Source: Sphingomonas aliaeris
GTDB taxonomy: Bacteria > Pseudomonadota > Alphaproteobacteria > Sphingomonadales > Sphingomonadaceae
Direction: 5' to 3'
NCBI RefSeq assembly: GCF_016743815.1
Contig: NZ_CP061035.1
Location: 1,800,501 to 1,864,500 of the forward strand
DNA length: 64,000 nt
Notes under the pieces: model-generated
Told to the model about the DNA's origin: nothing
The model's input: the letters and a program-made list of their open reading frames with translations, nothing else
Database searches by the model: none
In this document: positions 9,717-19,616 of the stretch, piece after piece
How the letters are laid out: each line of letters starts with the position of its first letter
Position numbering within the stretch: position 1 is the first letter of the stretch
Translations under genes and position numbers: made by a program

Positions 9717-12700
9717 TGCCAAAACGTACCGACATTTCCTCGATCCTCGTCATCGGCGCGGGGCCGATCGTCATCGGCCAAGCGTGCGAGTTCGATTATT
9801 CCGGCACGCAGGCGATCAAGGCGCTGCGCGAGGAAGGGTACCGGATCGTATTGGTCAATTCGAACCCGGCCACGATCATGACTGATCCCGAACTGGCCGA
9901 TGCGACCTATGTCGAACCGATCACGCCCGAGATCGTCGCCAAGATCATCGCCAAGGAACGCCCCGACGCGGTGCTGCCGACGATGGGCGGACAGACCGCG
10001 CTGAACACCGCGCTCGCCTTGTTCAACGACGGGACGCTGGAGAAATACGGCGTGCAGATGATCGGCGCGGATGCCGAGGCGATCGACAAGGCGGAGGACC
10101 GGCAGAAGTTCCGCGATGCGATGGACCGGATCGGGCTGGAAAGCGCGCGGTCGATGGTCGCGCACACGCTGGACGAGGCAATGGCGGGGCTGGCGCATAC
10201 CGGGCTGCCGGCGATCATCCGGCCGAGCTTCACGATGGGCGGATCGGGCGGCGGCATCGCGTATAATCGCGAGGAATTCGAGGCGATCGTGAAGTCCGGG
10301 CTGGACGCGTCGCCGACCACCGAGGTGCTGATCGAGGAATCGCTGCTCGGCTGGAAAGAATATGAGATGGAGGTCGTGCGCGACCGCAACGACAATTGCA
10401 TCATCATCTGTTCGATCGAGAATGTCGATCCGATGGGCGTCCATACGGGCGATTCCATCACCGTCGCGCCGGCGCTGACGCTGACCGACAAGGAATATCA
10501 GATCATGCGCAACGCGAGTATCGCGGTGTTGCGTGAAATTGGCGTGGAAACAGGGGGTTCCAACGTCCAGTTCGCGGTCAATCCGAAGGACGGTCGGCTG
10601 ATCGTGATCGAGATGAATCCGCGCGTGTCGCGTTCGTCCGCGCTCGCATCCAAGGCGACGGGCTTCCCGATCGCGAAGGTCGCGGCGAAGCTGGCGGTCG
10701 GATATACCCTGGACGAGATCACCAACGACATTACCGGTGCGACGCCCGCATCGTTCGAACCGACGATCGATTATGTGGTGACGAAGATCCCGCGTTTCGC
10801 GTTCGAGAAGTTCAAGGGCGCCGAACCGATCCTGTCGACCGCGATGAAGAGCGTCGGCGAAGTCATGGCGATCGGGCGCAATATCCACGAATCGATGCAG
10901 AAGGCGCTGCGTGGTCTGGAGACCGGTTTGAGCGGCTTCGACGTGGTCGCGGCACTCGAAGGGCTCCGCGCGCCGAGATCGAGGCGGCGCTGGCCCGTGC
11001 CACGCCGGACCGGCTGTTGGTCGCCGCGCAGGCGCTGCGAGAGGGGATGACGGTCGCGCAGATCCACGCGATCGCCAAGTTCGATCCGTGGTTCCTGGAG
11101 CGGATCGAAGAGATCATCGCGGCCGAGAATGAAGTCTCGAGGCACGGATTGCCGATCGAGGCGGTCGGCATGCGGCGGTTGAAGGCGATGGGATTCAGCG
11201 ACAAGAAGCTGGCCTATCTTGCTTTAAAGTCAGCGAATTTGCGTGGTATGGAGCGCGGGATCGCGCGCGGATCCGGGCTGATCCACGAAGCGGTCGTCGC
11301 GATGACCGGGGGCGTTACCGAAGATGAGGTGCGCGCGCTGCGGCATCGCCTGAACGTGCGCCCCGTATTCAAGCGGATCGATACGTGCGCGGCGGAATTC
11401 GATGCGAAGACGCCGTATATGTATTCGACCTACGAGGCGCCCAGTTTCGGCGAGCCCGAAGACGAGAGCCAGCCGACATCGGCGCGCAAGGTCGTCATCC
11501 TGGGTGGCGGGCCGAACCGGATCGGGCAGGGAATCGAGTTCGATTATTGCTGCTGCCACGCCTGCTTCGCTTTGGGTGACGCCGGGTATGAGACGATCAT
11601 GGTCAATTGCAATCCGGAGACGGTGTCGACCGATTACGACACGTCGGACCGGCTGTATTTCGAGCCGTTGACCGCGGAGGACGTGCTGGAGATCCTGCAT
11701 GTCGAACAGTCGAACGGCACGCTGGCCGGGGTGATCGTGCAGTTCGGCGGGCAGACTCCGCTGAACCTCGCGCGGGCGCTGGAGGCGGCGGGGATCCCGA
11801 TCCTGGGGACGAGCCCGGATGCGATCGATCTGGCGGAAGATCGCGAGCGTTTCTCCGCATTGGTGACGAAGCTTAAGCTGTTGCAGCCGGCGAACGGGCT
11901 GGCGCGGAGCCGGGACGAGGCGGTCGCGGCGGCGGATCGGATCGGATATCCGGTGCTGATGCGGCCGAGCTACGTGCTGGGCGGTCGCGCGATGGAGGTC
12001 GTGGATTCGCTCCAGCAGCTGGATGACTATATCCAGACCGCGGTGCAGGTGTCGGGGATTCCCCCGTGCTAATCGACCAATATCTGCGCGATGCGATCGA
12101 GGTGGATGTGGACGCGATCTGCGACGGCACCGACGTGACCGTGGCGGGCGTATTGCAGCATATCGAGGAAGCGGGCGTGCATTCGGGTGATTCCGCCTGT
12201 TCGATCCCTCCCTATTCGCTGTCGCCGGAGATCATCGCCGAGATCGAGCGGCAGACGGTGGCGCTGGCGCATGCGCTGTCGGTCGTCGGGCTGATGAACA
12301 TCCAGTTCGCTGTGAAGGACGGGCTGGTCTATCTCATCGAGGTCAATCCGCGCGCCAGCCGGACGGTGCCGTTCGTCGCCAAGGCGATCGGTGCGCCGAT
12401 CGCCAAGATCGCGGCGCGCGTGATGGCGGGCGAGAAGCTAGCCGACCTGCCAAAGATCGACCGGCACATCGATTATTATGCGGTGAAGGAAGCGGTGTTC
12501 CCGTTCAACCGCTTCCCCGGCGTCGATCCGGTCCTCTCACCGGAAATGAAGTCGACCGGCGAAGTGATGGGGATCGATCGATCTTTCCCAGTGGCCTTCT
12601 ACAAGGCGGAACTGGGGGCGGGGACGGTTCTGCCGCAATCGGGCACGGTGTTCGTGTCGGTCAAGCCGAGCGACAAGCCGGTGATCCTGCCCGCGGTACA

Positions 12701-13047
12701 GTTGCTGGCGGACTGCGGGTTCGACATCGTCGCGACCGATGGGACGGCTGCGTTCCTGATCGCGAACGGCGTTGCGGTCGAGCGGATCAACAAGGTCGCG
12801 CAGGGTCGTCCGCATATCGTCGACCGGATGAAGGATGGGAATATCGACCTCGTCTTCAACACGACGGAGGGTTGGCAGAGCCTGAAGGATCTCGCAACCG
12901 ATCCGTGCGGCGGCGCTGGTGCAGAAGATTCCGCACTTCACCACGGCGGCGGCAAGCGTCGAGGCGGCGCAGGCTATTACCGCTCTGGCGAACCACGCGC
13001 TTGAAGTAATGCCTTTGCAATCCTATTATTCGCACTCGCACACTTAA
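9716..13047 (+). CDS. carB: Carbamoyl-phosphate synthase large subunit CarB (three apparent frameshifts)
   Basis: CarB makes carbamoyl phosphate from ammonia, bicarbonate and two ATP. The first synthetase half starts [20 protein letters not shown] and carries [21 protein letters not shown]. The second half starts [19 protein letters not shown], and the C-terminal MGS-like allosteric domain follows ([11 protein letters not shown]). The frame breaks at the G3 run 10961-10963 (one base missing), the G4 run 12054-12057 (one missing) and at 12888-12895 (one extra, context AAGGATCTCGCA). Repair gives 1110 residues ending YYSHSHT, the normal size. Three indels whose net effect restores the expected length point to sequencing error. 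Confidence 0.95.
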
Positions 13048-13125
13048 TCCCCCTATCTCGATAATCGTGCGGGCGGGTCCGATCGGGCCGGCCAACAGGG
13101 GGAAATTGACGAAGGACGAAAAGGG

Positions 13126-13602
13126 ATGGCGACCGTCGAAAAGATGCCGATGCTGCAAGAGGGCTATGAAAAGCTCAATGCGGATCTGAAACGGCTGAAA
13201 GCGGAGCGCCCGACCATCGTCGACGCGATCGAGGAGGCTCGCGCGCACGGCGACCTTTCGGAAAACGCGGAATATCATGCCGCCAAGGAGCGTCAGGGCC
13301 AGATCGAAGCGTCGATCAGCGATATCGAGGACAAATTGTCCCGTGCGCAGGTGATCGATCCCAAGGAACTGTCCGGCGACAAGGTGGTGTTCGGTGCCAC
13401 GGTGACGTTGCTCGACGAGGACGACAAGCCCGCGACTTACCAGATCGTTGGCCAGACCGAGGCGGATGCCAAGGGTGGCCGCATCTCGTACAATTCCCTG
13501 CTTGGCCGTGCGCTGATCGGTCGGAAGGTGGACGAGGAAGTCGAGGTCACGGTTCCCGCGGGCGATCGCTGGTATTCGGTGTCCAAGATCGAATTCATCT
13601 AA
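13126..13602 (+). CDS. greA: Transcription elongation factor GreA
   Basis: GreA rescues backtracked RNA polymerase by stimulating transcript cleavage. The 158-residue protein has the N-terminal coiled coil ([20 protein letters not shown]) with the acidic tip [15 protein letters not shown], and the C-terminal FKBP-like domain with [20 protein letters not shown]. It follows carB by 78 bases with its own likely promoter. A ribosome-binding-like GGGGGAAA lies upstream, at some distance. Confidence 0.97.
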   Translation: MATVEKMPMLQEGYEKLNADLKRLKAERPTIVDAIEEARAHGDLSENAEYHAAKERQGQIEASISDIEDKLSRAQVIDPKELSGDKVVFGATVTLLDEDDKPATYQIVGQTEADAKGGRISYNSLLGRALIGRKVDEEVEVTVPAGDRWYSVSKIEFI

Positions 13603-13616
13603 GCCGGGCCGGGATA

Positions 13617-14255
13617 TTGGGCGGCATCGATCTTCCGCGCGGTCGCGTCACCGACGCGATCGTCGCCTTTGCGGTATTCGCCGGCGTTATGATCATGGCG
13701 GTGATCGGTGCCGACATGGCCGCGATCCGCTTCGGTTTCATCCCACAGGATTTCCTCGGCGGCGGATGGGACGGCGATCCGCTGCGCGCGTGGCTTTCGC
13801 CGCTGGCGTCGGCGTTCATACCGCGTGACGTATTGTCGGCGGCGTTCAACCTTGTCCTGTTCTTGATCACCGGCCGTTTCGTGGAGAAGGCGCTGCGCCC
13901 GGCGGGCCTAATCGTGCTGATCCTTGCCGGAATCTACGGCAGCGCGCTGGCCCGACTGATCCTGACGCCGGGATCGGTGATGCCGGGTGCCGGCCTCGAT
14001 CCGGCGGTGTTCGCGCTGATCGGCGCGTATTTCATGCTGTACGGTCTGCCGGCGGCGCTGCCGATCGGGGCGGGCCAGAGCCGCGCGGTGCGGATCGCGA
14101 TGCTTGCCGGCATCTGGTTTGCGATACAGGCGGTGTTCGCGCTGATCATGCAGAGTTTCGAACTGTCGGTGACGTTCGTAGAGCCGATCGGGGCTTTGCT
14201 CGCGGGTACGCTGCTGGCCCAGCCATTGTTGCGGTGGCAATACCGCCGGGCTTGA
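13617..14255 (+). CDS. Rhomboid-like membrane protein lacking the catalytic dyad
   Basis: The 212-residue protein has about six membrane segments. NLVLFLITGRFVE matches the rhomboid segment after the conserved Asn, and ALIGAYFMLYGLPAALP matches the segment after the catalytic Ser. Where active rhomboids have GASG, this one has GAGLDP, so the Ser is missing. The last segment (VEPIGALLAGTLLA) lacks the catalytic His. It is therefore a pseudoprotease candidate. The start is a TTG at 13617, 14 bases after the greA stop, so read-through from greA is likely. The start codon is uncertain; ATGs exist about 24 codons in. Confidence 0.7.
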   Translation: MGGIDLPRGRVTDAIVAFAVFAGVMIMAVIGADMAAIRFGFIPQDFLGGGWDGDPLRAWLSPLASAFIPRDVLSAAFNLVLFLITGRFVEKALRPAGLIVLILAGIYGSALARLILTPGSVMPGAGLDPAVFALIGAYFMLYGLPAALPIGAGQSRAVRIAMLAGIWFAIQAVFALIMQSFELSVTFVEPIGALLAGTLLAQPLLRWQYRRA

Positions 14256-14559
14256 CCGGGCCCTGCCGGGTTCGCGATATGCCGCGGTCTAGGCAGGTGG
14301 CGTTGGGCGGCCGGGGCTCGTTTAGCGCAATTCGGTCGAAATAGATGGTCGCGCCTTGGGGTGTGCCCTTCGACAGTCTCAGGACGAACGGGGTGTAACG
14401 TGGGGGGCGGGGGGATCGTCTCGCGATTGCGCCTGCACGACGCCTTTAAGTGGTCGGCCCCGCGCTTGTCTAATGGCGTGTGACACGCCGCAGAGATCTC
14501 GACAGGAGCAGGGCTAACTGACTTGAGCCGTCGCGCAGGGGAAAACCTGCCAACTATTC
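14256..14559. other. Non-coding gap with one A repeat and a short palindrome
   Basis: This 304-base gap separates two convergent genes. It holds an A repeat at 14367-14391, a palindrome GGCGTGTGACACGCC near 14474-14489, and a small hairpin GCAGG/CCTGC near 14534-14551 that could help end transcription of the DUF4170 gene. I see no supported ORF or RNA gene. Confidence 0.6.
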
Positions 14560-14787
14560 TTAGTCGGGCTTCGCCATCAAGTCGGGCTGAACGAGGCGGT
14601 GGAGATGGACGACGACGTACTTCATTTCCGCATCGTCCACGGTGCGCTGCGCGGCGGCGCGCCAGGCTTTCTCCGCGCTTTTATAATCGGGGAACATGCC
14701 CACGACGTCGATCGAGCCCAGATCGTCGAAGTCGAGCGTCTGAGGATCGCTGACGCGGCCACCGAAGACGAGATGGAGTTTGCTCAT
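14560..14787 (-). CDS. DUF4170 protein
   Basis: The 75-residue protein closely fits the DUF4170 pattern: LHLVFGGRVSDP, then DLGSIDVVGMFPDYKSAEKAWRAAAQRTVD and YVVVHLHRLVQP. The family is short, common in Alphaproteobacteria and of unknown function. There is no signal peptide or membrane segment. It lies 62 bases downstream of the envelope-protein cluster on the same strand. Confidence 0.88.
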   Translation of the reverse strand: MSKLHLVFGGRVSDPQTLDFDDLGSIDVVGMFPDYKSAEKAWRAAAQRTVDDAEMKYVVVHLHRLVQPDLMAKPD

Positions 14788-14849
14788 GATAGTGTATCCC
14801 CCGGGGAAGCAGAAGTCGCGTACGCCTTAGCGTCACCGGGGGCCGGGGG

Positions 14850-15356
14850 CTAGTCCGCCTTGTTCGCAGGTGCAGCAGTTTTGCCGTTTTCCTTGGATGC
14901 TAGGATCGCCGCAGTGCCTGCGGTGGCAAGTGCCTTCAGGATATCGCCAGCGAGCTTACCGGCCGATCCATGCAACGCCGTGCGCGACAGGCCGATCGCG
15001 CCCAATTCCTGAAGCCCGGTGTCGCGCGCGGCCTGCACAGCGCCACCCGTGGTTTCCTTGATCCGCTTGCCAACGGGGGCGAGCAACTGAACCTCGCGCT
15101 GGCTGCGGGGCAGCAACGCGCCGGCAACCGCGCCGATCGCGAGACCGCCGAACAAAGCGGGCAGGGGGTTGGCGTCGATCGCCTTGGCGGTGCGATCGGC
15201 CGCGTCGCGGGCGCTATCCAAGGTCTTGTCGAGCGCCTTGTTGGCGGCAGCGCGGGTCTTGTCGACGGTCGACTTAGGCTTGGCGCTGGTCTGCGTCTGC
15301 GTCTGCGCGGACTGGGCGCCGTGGGCGGGCGACTTCGGAGCGGCGGTATCGTTCAT
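14850..15356 (-). CDS. Small membrane-associated protein of the DUF883/YqjD-like type
   Basis: The 168-residue protein has an Ala/Thr/Lys-rich first half predicted as amphipathic helix (TVDKTRAAANKALDKTLDSARDAADRTAKAI), then a glycine-rich membrane segment (NPLPALFGGLAIGAVAGALLP) and a helical tail. That layout resembles ElaB/YqjD/DUF883 proteins, which sit in the inner membrane, but I cannot assign the family firmly. Its start overlaps the stop of the DUF3618 gene, so it ends a four-gene unit. Confidence 0.7.
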   Translation of the reverse strand: MNDTAAPKSPAHGAQSAQTQTQTSAKPKSTVDKTRAAANKALDKTLDSARDAADRTAKAIDANPLPALFGGLAIGAVAGALLPRSQREVQLLAPVGKRIKETTGGAVQAARDTGLQELGAIGLSRTALHGSAGKLAGDILKALATAGTAAILASKENGKTAAPANKAD

Positions 15357-15718
15357 TGTTCGGTCCTTTCTTCGGCGGTGGGACGCCGTTCGGGTTTCAA
15401 ACTCGTCAGTGTGTCGGCGGTTGCATCATCGCCCGACTGCAACAGTCGCTGCAGCAGACGGGTCAGCGGCCGGCGGGCGAGGACGAGGCCGAGTGCGGCG
15501 GCACCGCCGGCGACGGCGGCAGGGTTCTGCCGGGCCGTCTCCATGCCTTCGGCGGCGACGCTCTTGCCCTTTTCCACCAGGCCGGTGGCGGCGTCCTGCG
15601 CGAGCATGCGTGGGTTTAGGCGGGCCTGAAGCTGGGACATTGTATCCGACAGGCGCGCGCGGGCCGCCGTCGAGCGAGCCTGCGCAATCGCAAGCGGGGT
15701 GGCGGCGATGTCGCTCAT
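15353..15718 (-). CDS. DUF3618 protein
   Basis: The 121-residue protein begins with a helical segment typical of DUF3618 (AQARSTAARARLSDTMSQLQARLNP) and has a short hydrophobic, glycine-rich segment (PAAVAGGAAALGLVLARRPL). It is predicted to be a small inner-membrane protein. Both ends overlap neighbours by four bases (ATGA), so it is co-translated with the holin-like gene before it and the DUF883-like gene after it. Function unknown. Confidence 0.8.
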   Translation of the reverse strand: MSDIAATPLAIAQARSTAARARLSDTMSQLQARLNPRMLAQDAATGLVEKGKSVAAEGMETARQNPAAVAGGAAALGLVLARRPLTRLLQRLLQSGDDATADTLTSLKPERRPTAEERTEQ

Positions 15719-16056
15719 TTGACCGGACCCTTAGCGGACAGACGCCGGACGTGCCGGAGCGCTAGCCAGCCGAACAGGCCGGCGACGGCCAGGGTTCCGA
15801 AAACGACGATGATCGTCGCCCAGATCGGGCCAAGCTGCTGCTGGACGATCAGCAGCAGGCCGACGAACAGCGAAATCACGGCGGCATTGACGAGCAGAAG
15901 CGCGACGACGCCATAAACGCCGACAAGCTTTGCCTCGCCGACGAAGTTCAGCGCCTGCGCCTTGTACAACCCGACTTCCGCCTTGGCGGTTTCGCGGGCG
16001 TCTTCGACGAGCCGCCCGAGCAGCTCGCCGATTCTCTCAGACGGAGGTTGGTCCAC
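15715..16056 (-). CDS. Phage_holin_3_6-type membrane protein
   Basis: The 113-residue protein has an N-terminal amphipathic helix (IGELLGRLVEDARETAKAEVGLYKAQA) and two membrane spans (VYGVVALLLVNAAVISLFVGLLLI and IWATIIVVFGTLAVAGLFGWLAL, each given by feature only). This is the layout of the holin-X/DUF1469 family. Despite the name these are chromosomal envelope proteins, usually beside DUF3618 and DUF883 genes as here. No lysis genes accompany it. Confidence 0.82.
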   Translation of the reverse strand: MDQPPSERIGELLGRLVEDARETAKAEVGLYKAQALNFVGEAKLVGVYGVVALLLVNAAVISLFVGLLLIVQQQLGPIWATIIVVFGTLAVAGLFGWLALRHVRRLSAKGPVK

Positions 16057-16080
16057 GTCTATACCCCCCGTATCGCACGC

Positions 16081-16653
16081 TCAGGCGTTCGTGTCGTTCT
16101 GCGGGGCGGTCGTATCGGCGGTCAGGCCCGACTGCAGCAGGCGGACCAACACGAAGCCGACGGCTGCAGCGGTTCCGATCGCGATCGCCGGGCTCTTCTT
16201 CACGAAGTCCGTCGCGTCGCCGATCAGCTCGTCGACATTCTTGGCCTTGAGCGATTCCGAAAAGCCAGTGACCGCATCCGCCGCGTTGCGCGCGTATTGG
16301 CCGTATTGCTCGCCGACCTTCTCATCCACCGTACCGGCGGCATCGGTCATCAGCTTGGCGAGCTCATCCAGCGCGCCGCCCGCGCGGGCCTTGCCGTCCT
16401 CGACATAGGTTCGCGCCTTGTTGCCGGCTTCCTTGGTTAGCTGCGATGCGCCGTCCTTCAGCATCTGCGCCGGGCCGCTGGGCTTTTCCGGTGCGGGGGA
16501 TTCGGCCGCCGTGGGGTTCGCCGACGGGATTTCGGTGTTTTCAGTCGTATCGGTTTCCATGGCAGGGCCTTTCTTTATGTTCGTTTCCGGTGTGGACGCT
16601 GGCCGATCCGTTTCGGATGCGGCGTCGGGAGAAATCACGGCGTCTTCGGCCAT
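16081..16653 (-). CDS. YtxH/DUF883-like envelope protein
   Basis: The first 70 residues are acidic, Pro/Thr-rich and probably disordered. A helical stretch follows (AQMLKDGASQLTKEAGNKARTYVEDG), then a C-terminal membrane segment (SPAIAIGTAAAVGFVLVRLLQSG). It opens the four-gene cluster 14850-16653 and looks like a paralogue of its last member. Two starts have good ribosome sites: ATG 16653 (AAAAGG six bases before) and ATG 16560 (AGAAAGG seven bases before). I list the longer form. Function unknown. Confidence 0.7.
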   Translation of the reverse strand: MAEDAVISPDAASETDRPASTPETNIKKGPAMETDTTENTEIPSANPTAAESPAPEKPSGPAQMLKDGASQLTKEAGNKARTYVEDGKARAGGALDELAKLMTDAAGTVDEKVGEQYGQYARNAADAVTGFSESLKAKNVDELIGDATDFVKKSPAIAIGTAAAVGFVLVRLLQSGLTADTTAPQNDTNA

Positions 16654-16783
16654 TGCGAACCTTTTCAAATGCTCGACCGTAACCGGTCAGCGACCTTTAC
16701 GGTTCCATCGACAGGACGGCGAATTGCCGCATCGTAGATTAGGCGATAGAGGCTCGCCCCATCATTCGCTCTTCCGTGATTAG

Positions 16784-18076
<1,293 letters not shown>

Positions 18077-18142
18077 GGAGTCGAACCGGAATGTGGTTAA
18101 AAAACGCTTGATTGCGCGCGCCGGGGCTGACAGGAATCGCGG

Positions 18143-18454
18143 ATGGCCAAGCGTTCCACCTTCAACGTCATGCTCCGCCGCGCGATCGTGCCCGCGGTGG
18201 CGGTAATCGTCATCGCCGGGCTGGGTGCGTATACGATGTTCGGGCCGAACGGGGCGCGCGCGTATGGCGACGTGAAGCGCAAGCTGGCGGTGAGCGAACG
18301 GCGGTTGGTGGTGCTGAACGCCAAGCGGGCGGAATGGCAGAACAAGGTCGCTTTGCTCGACCCGCGCAAGGCCGACCCCGACATGGTGGACGAACTGACG
18401 CGCAAGAAGCTGAACGTCGTGCATCCGGACGAGATGATCGTTCCGCTGAACTGA
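18143..18454 (+). CDS. FtsB/DivIC-type septum formation initiator
   Basis: The 103-residue protein has a short cytoplasmic N-terminus, one membrane span (AIVPAVAVIVIAGLGAYTMF), then a coiled coil (YGDVKRKLAVSERRLVVLNAKRAEW) and the family-typical tail LLDPRKADPDMVDELTRKKLN. FtsB-type proteins bridge FtsL and FtsQ in the divisome. Its place just after eno is the common alphaproteobacterial position. The 66-base gap suggests co-transcription. Confidence 0.88.
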   Translation: MAKRSTFNVMLRRAIVPAVAVIVIAGLGAYTMFGPNGARAYGDVKRKLAVSERRLVVLNAKRAEWQNKVALLDPRKADPDMVDELTRKKLNVVHPDEMIVPLN

Positions 18455-18665
18455 GGCGGCATCGGTCGACGTTGGTACCGGTTGGTTTCGAACATTGCTG
18501 TAACCCCGGACCCGTTCGGGGGTACACCGCGCGGCGTGCAACCCGTTCGGATCTCCTGGCGAGTTGCTCGCGGTTGGGTGGATCCCGGAACTAGTCCGGG
18601 ATGACGATGGTGGGCGCTGTGATCGGCCGACCGCCGCGATCAATCCGACGGTCGGCCCGGATCCC

Positions 18666-19535
18666 TTAGCGAACAGCGTCCTCGCGTCCGTTGCTGACCG
18701 CGCCGTCGCGACCGCGGCCTAGGAAGGTGAGCAGATCGTTGGTGAACCGGTCGCTTTCCGTTACGGTCAGGCCGTGCGGTGCGCCGTCATATTCGACCAG
18801 TTGCGCGCCGGCGATGCCCTTGGCCGCGGCGCGTCCGGTGGCGTCGATCGGGACGGTTTTGTCGGCGGTGCCGTGCACCACCAAAGTGGGGACGCGGAAG
18901 GCGGGGAGGTCGCCGCGGAAATCGGTGTGGCCGAACGACTTGGCGCATTCCAGGATCGGCTTCAGACCGGCGAGCATCGTGGTGTGGCGGGCCCAGTCGA
19001 TCGTCTCGTCGCTGACCGGGGACGAGATCATGCCGACGCCGAAAAAGTCCTTGAAGAAGCTGGTCCAGAACCCGAACCGATCCTTGCGGATGCCGTCGCC
19101 GATGCTCTGCAGCGTCTCTTCCGGCACGCCGTGCGGGTTGTCCTCCGTCTTCAACATATAGGGGACGACGGAGGCGATCAGGCCAGCCGCGACGACGCCC
19201 TTGCCTTCGTGGCGGCTCATGTAGCGGGCGACCTCGCCGCCGCCCATCGAGAAGCCGACCAAAGTCGCGTCGCTGGTGGCGCCGGTCTGTTCCAGCACGT
19301 CCGCCAGATCGTCCGACAGCGTATCATAGTCGTAGCCGGTCCAGGGTTGCCCCGACCGGCCGAAGCCGCGCCGGTCGTACGCTATCGCGCGGAAGCCCGC
19401 CTCGGCCAGCGCCATTGCCTGCGCATCCCAGCTGTCGGCCGACAGTGGCCAGCCGTGGATCAGGACGACGGGACGGCCGCTGCCCCAATCCTTGACGTAC
19501 AGGTCCGTGCCGTCGCGCGTCTTGATATAGGGCAT
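18666..19535 (-). CDS. Alpha/beta hydrolase (non-haem chloroperoxidase/arylesterase type)
   Basis: The 289-residue protein has the alpha/beta hydrolase fold: oxyanion motif LIHGWPLSADSWD, nucleophile Ser in VGFSMGGGEVARY, acid in VHGTADKTVPID and catalytic His in YDGAPHGLTVTESDRF. The overall pattern (YIKTRDGTDLYVKDWGSG at the start) matches cofactor-free haloperoxidase/perhydrolase esterases. ATG 19535 follows GGAG with seven bases of spacing; the frame is open upstream to 19589 but without a site. Substrate unknown. Confidence 0.9.
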   Translation of the reverse strand: MPYIKTRDGTDLYVKDWGSGRPVVLIHGWPLSADSWDAQAMALAEAGFRAIAYDRRGFGRSGQPWTGYDYDTLSDDLADVLEQTGATSDATLVGFSMGGGEVARYMSRHEGKGVVAAGLIASVVPYMLKTEDNPHGVPEETLQSIGDGIRKDRFGFWTSFFKDFFGVGMISSPVSDETIDWARHTTMLAGLKPILECAKSFGHTDFRGDLPAFRVPTLVVHGTADKTVPIDATGRAAAKGIAGAQLVEYDGAPHGLTVTESDRFTNDLLTFLGRGRDGAVSNGREDAVR

Positions 19536-19616
19536 GTGGTCGCTCCGCTTCGTTGGATGTCGGCGAGTGAACGAGCCTTGGCGGGACACGTTCCGGGCCG
19601 TGTCGCTAACGCGCCA

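Noticed and set aside
9113..10888. 591-residue minus-strand ORF opposite carB
   Set aside because: It is the shadow of carB and crosses the rraB and carB borders without respecting any real boundary.
8061..13047. carA and carB as decaying pseudogenes
   Set aside because: Each break is a single-base indel, mostly in homopolymers, and repair gives full conserved domains and normal lengths. Decay would show more scattered damage.
15715..16056. Phage lysis holin
   Set aside because: The family is chromosomal and its neighbours are envelope proteins, with no endolysin.
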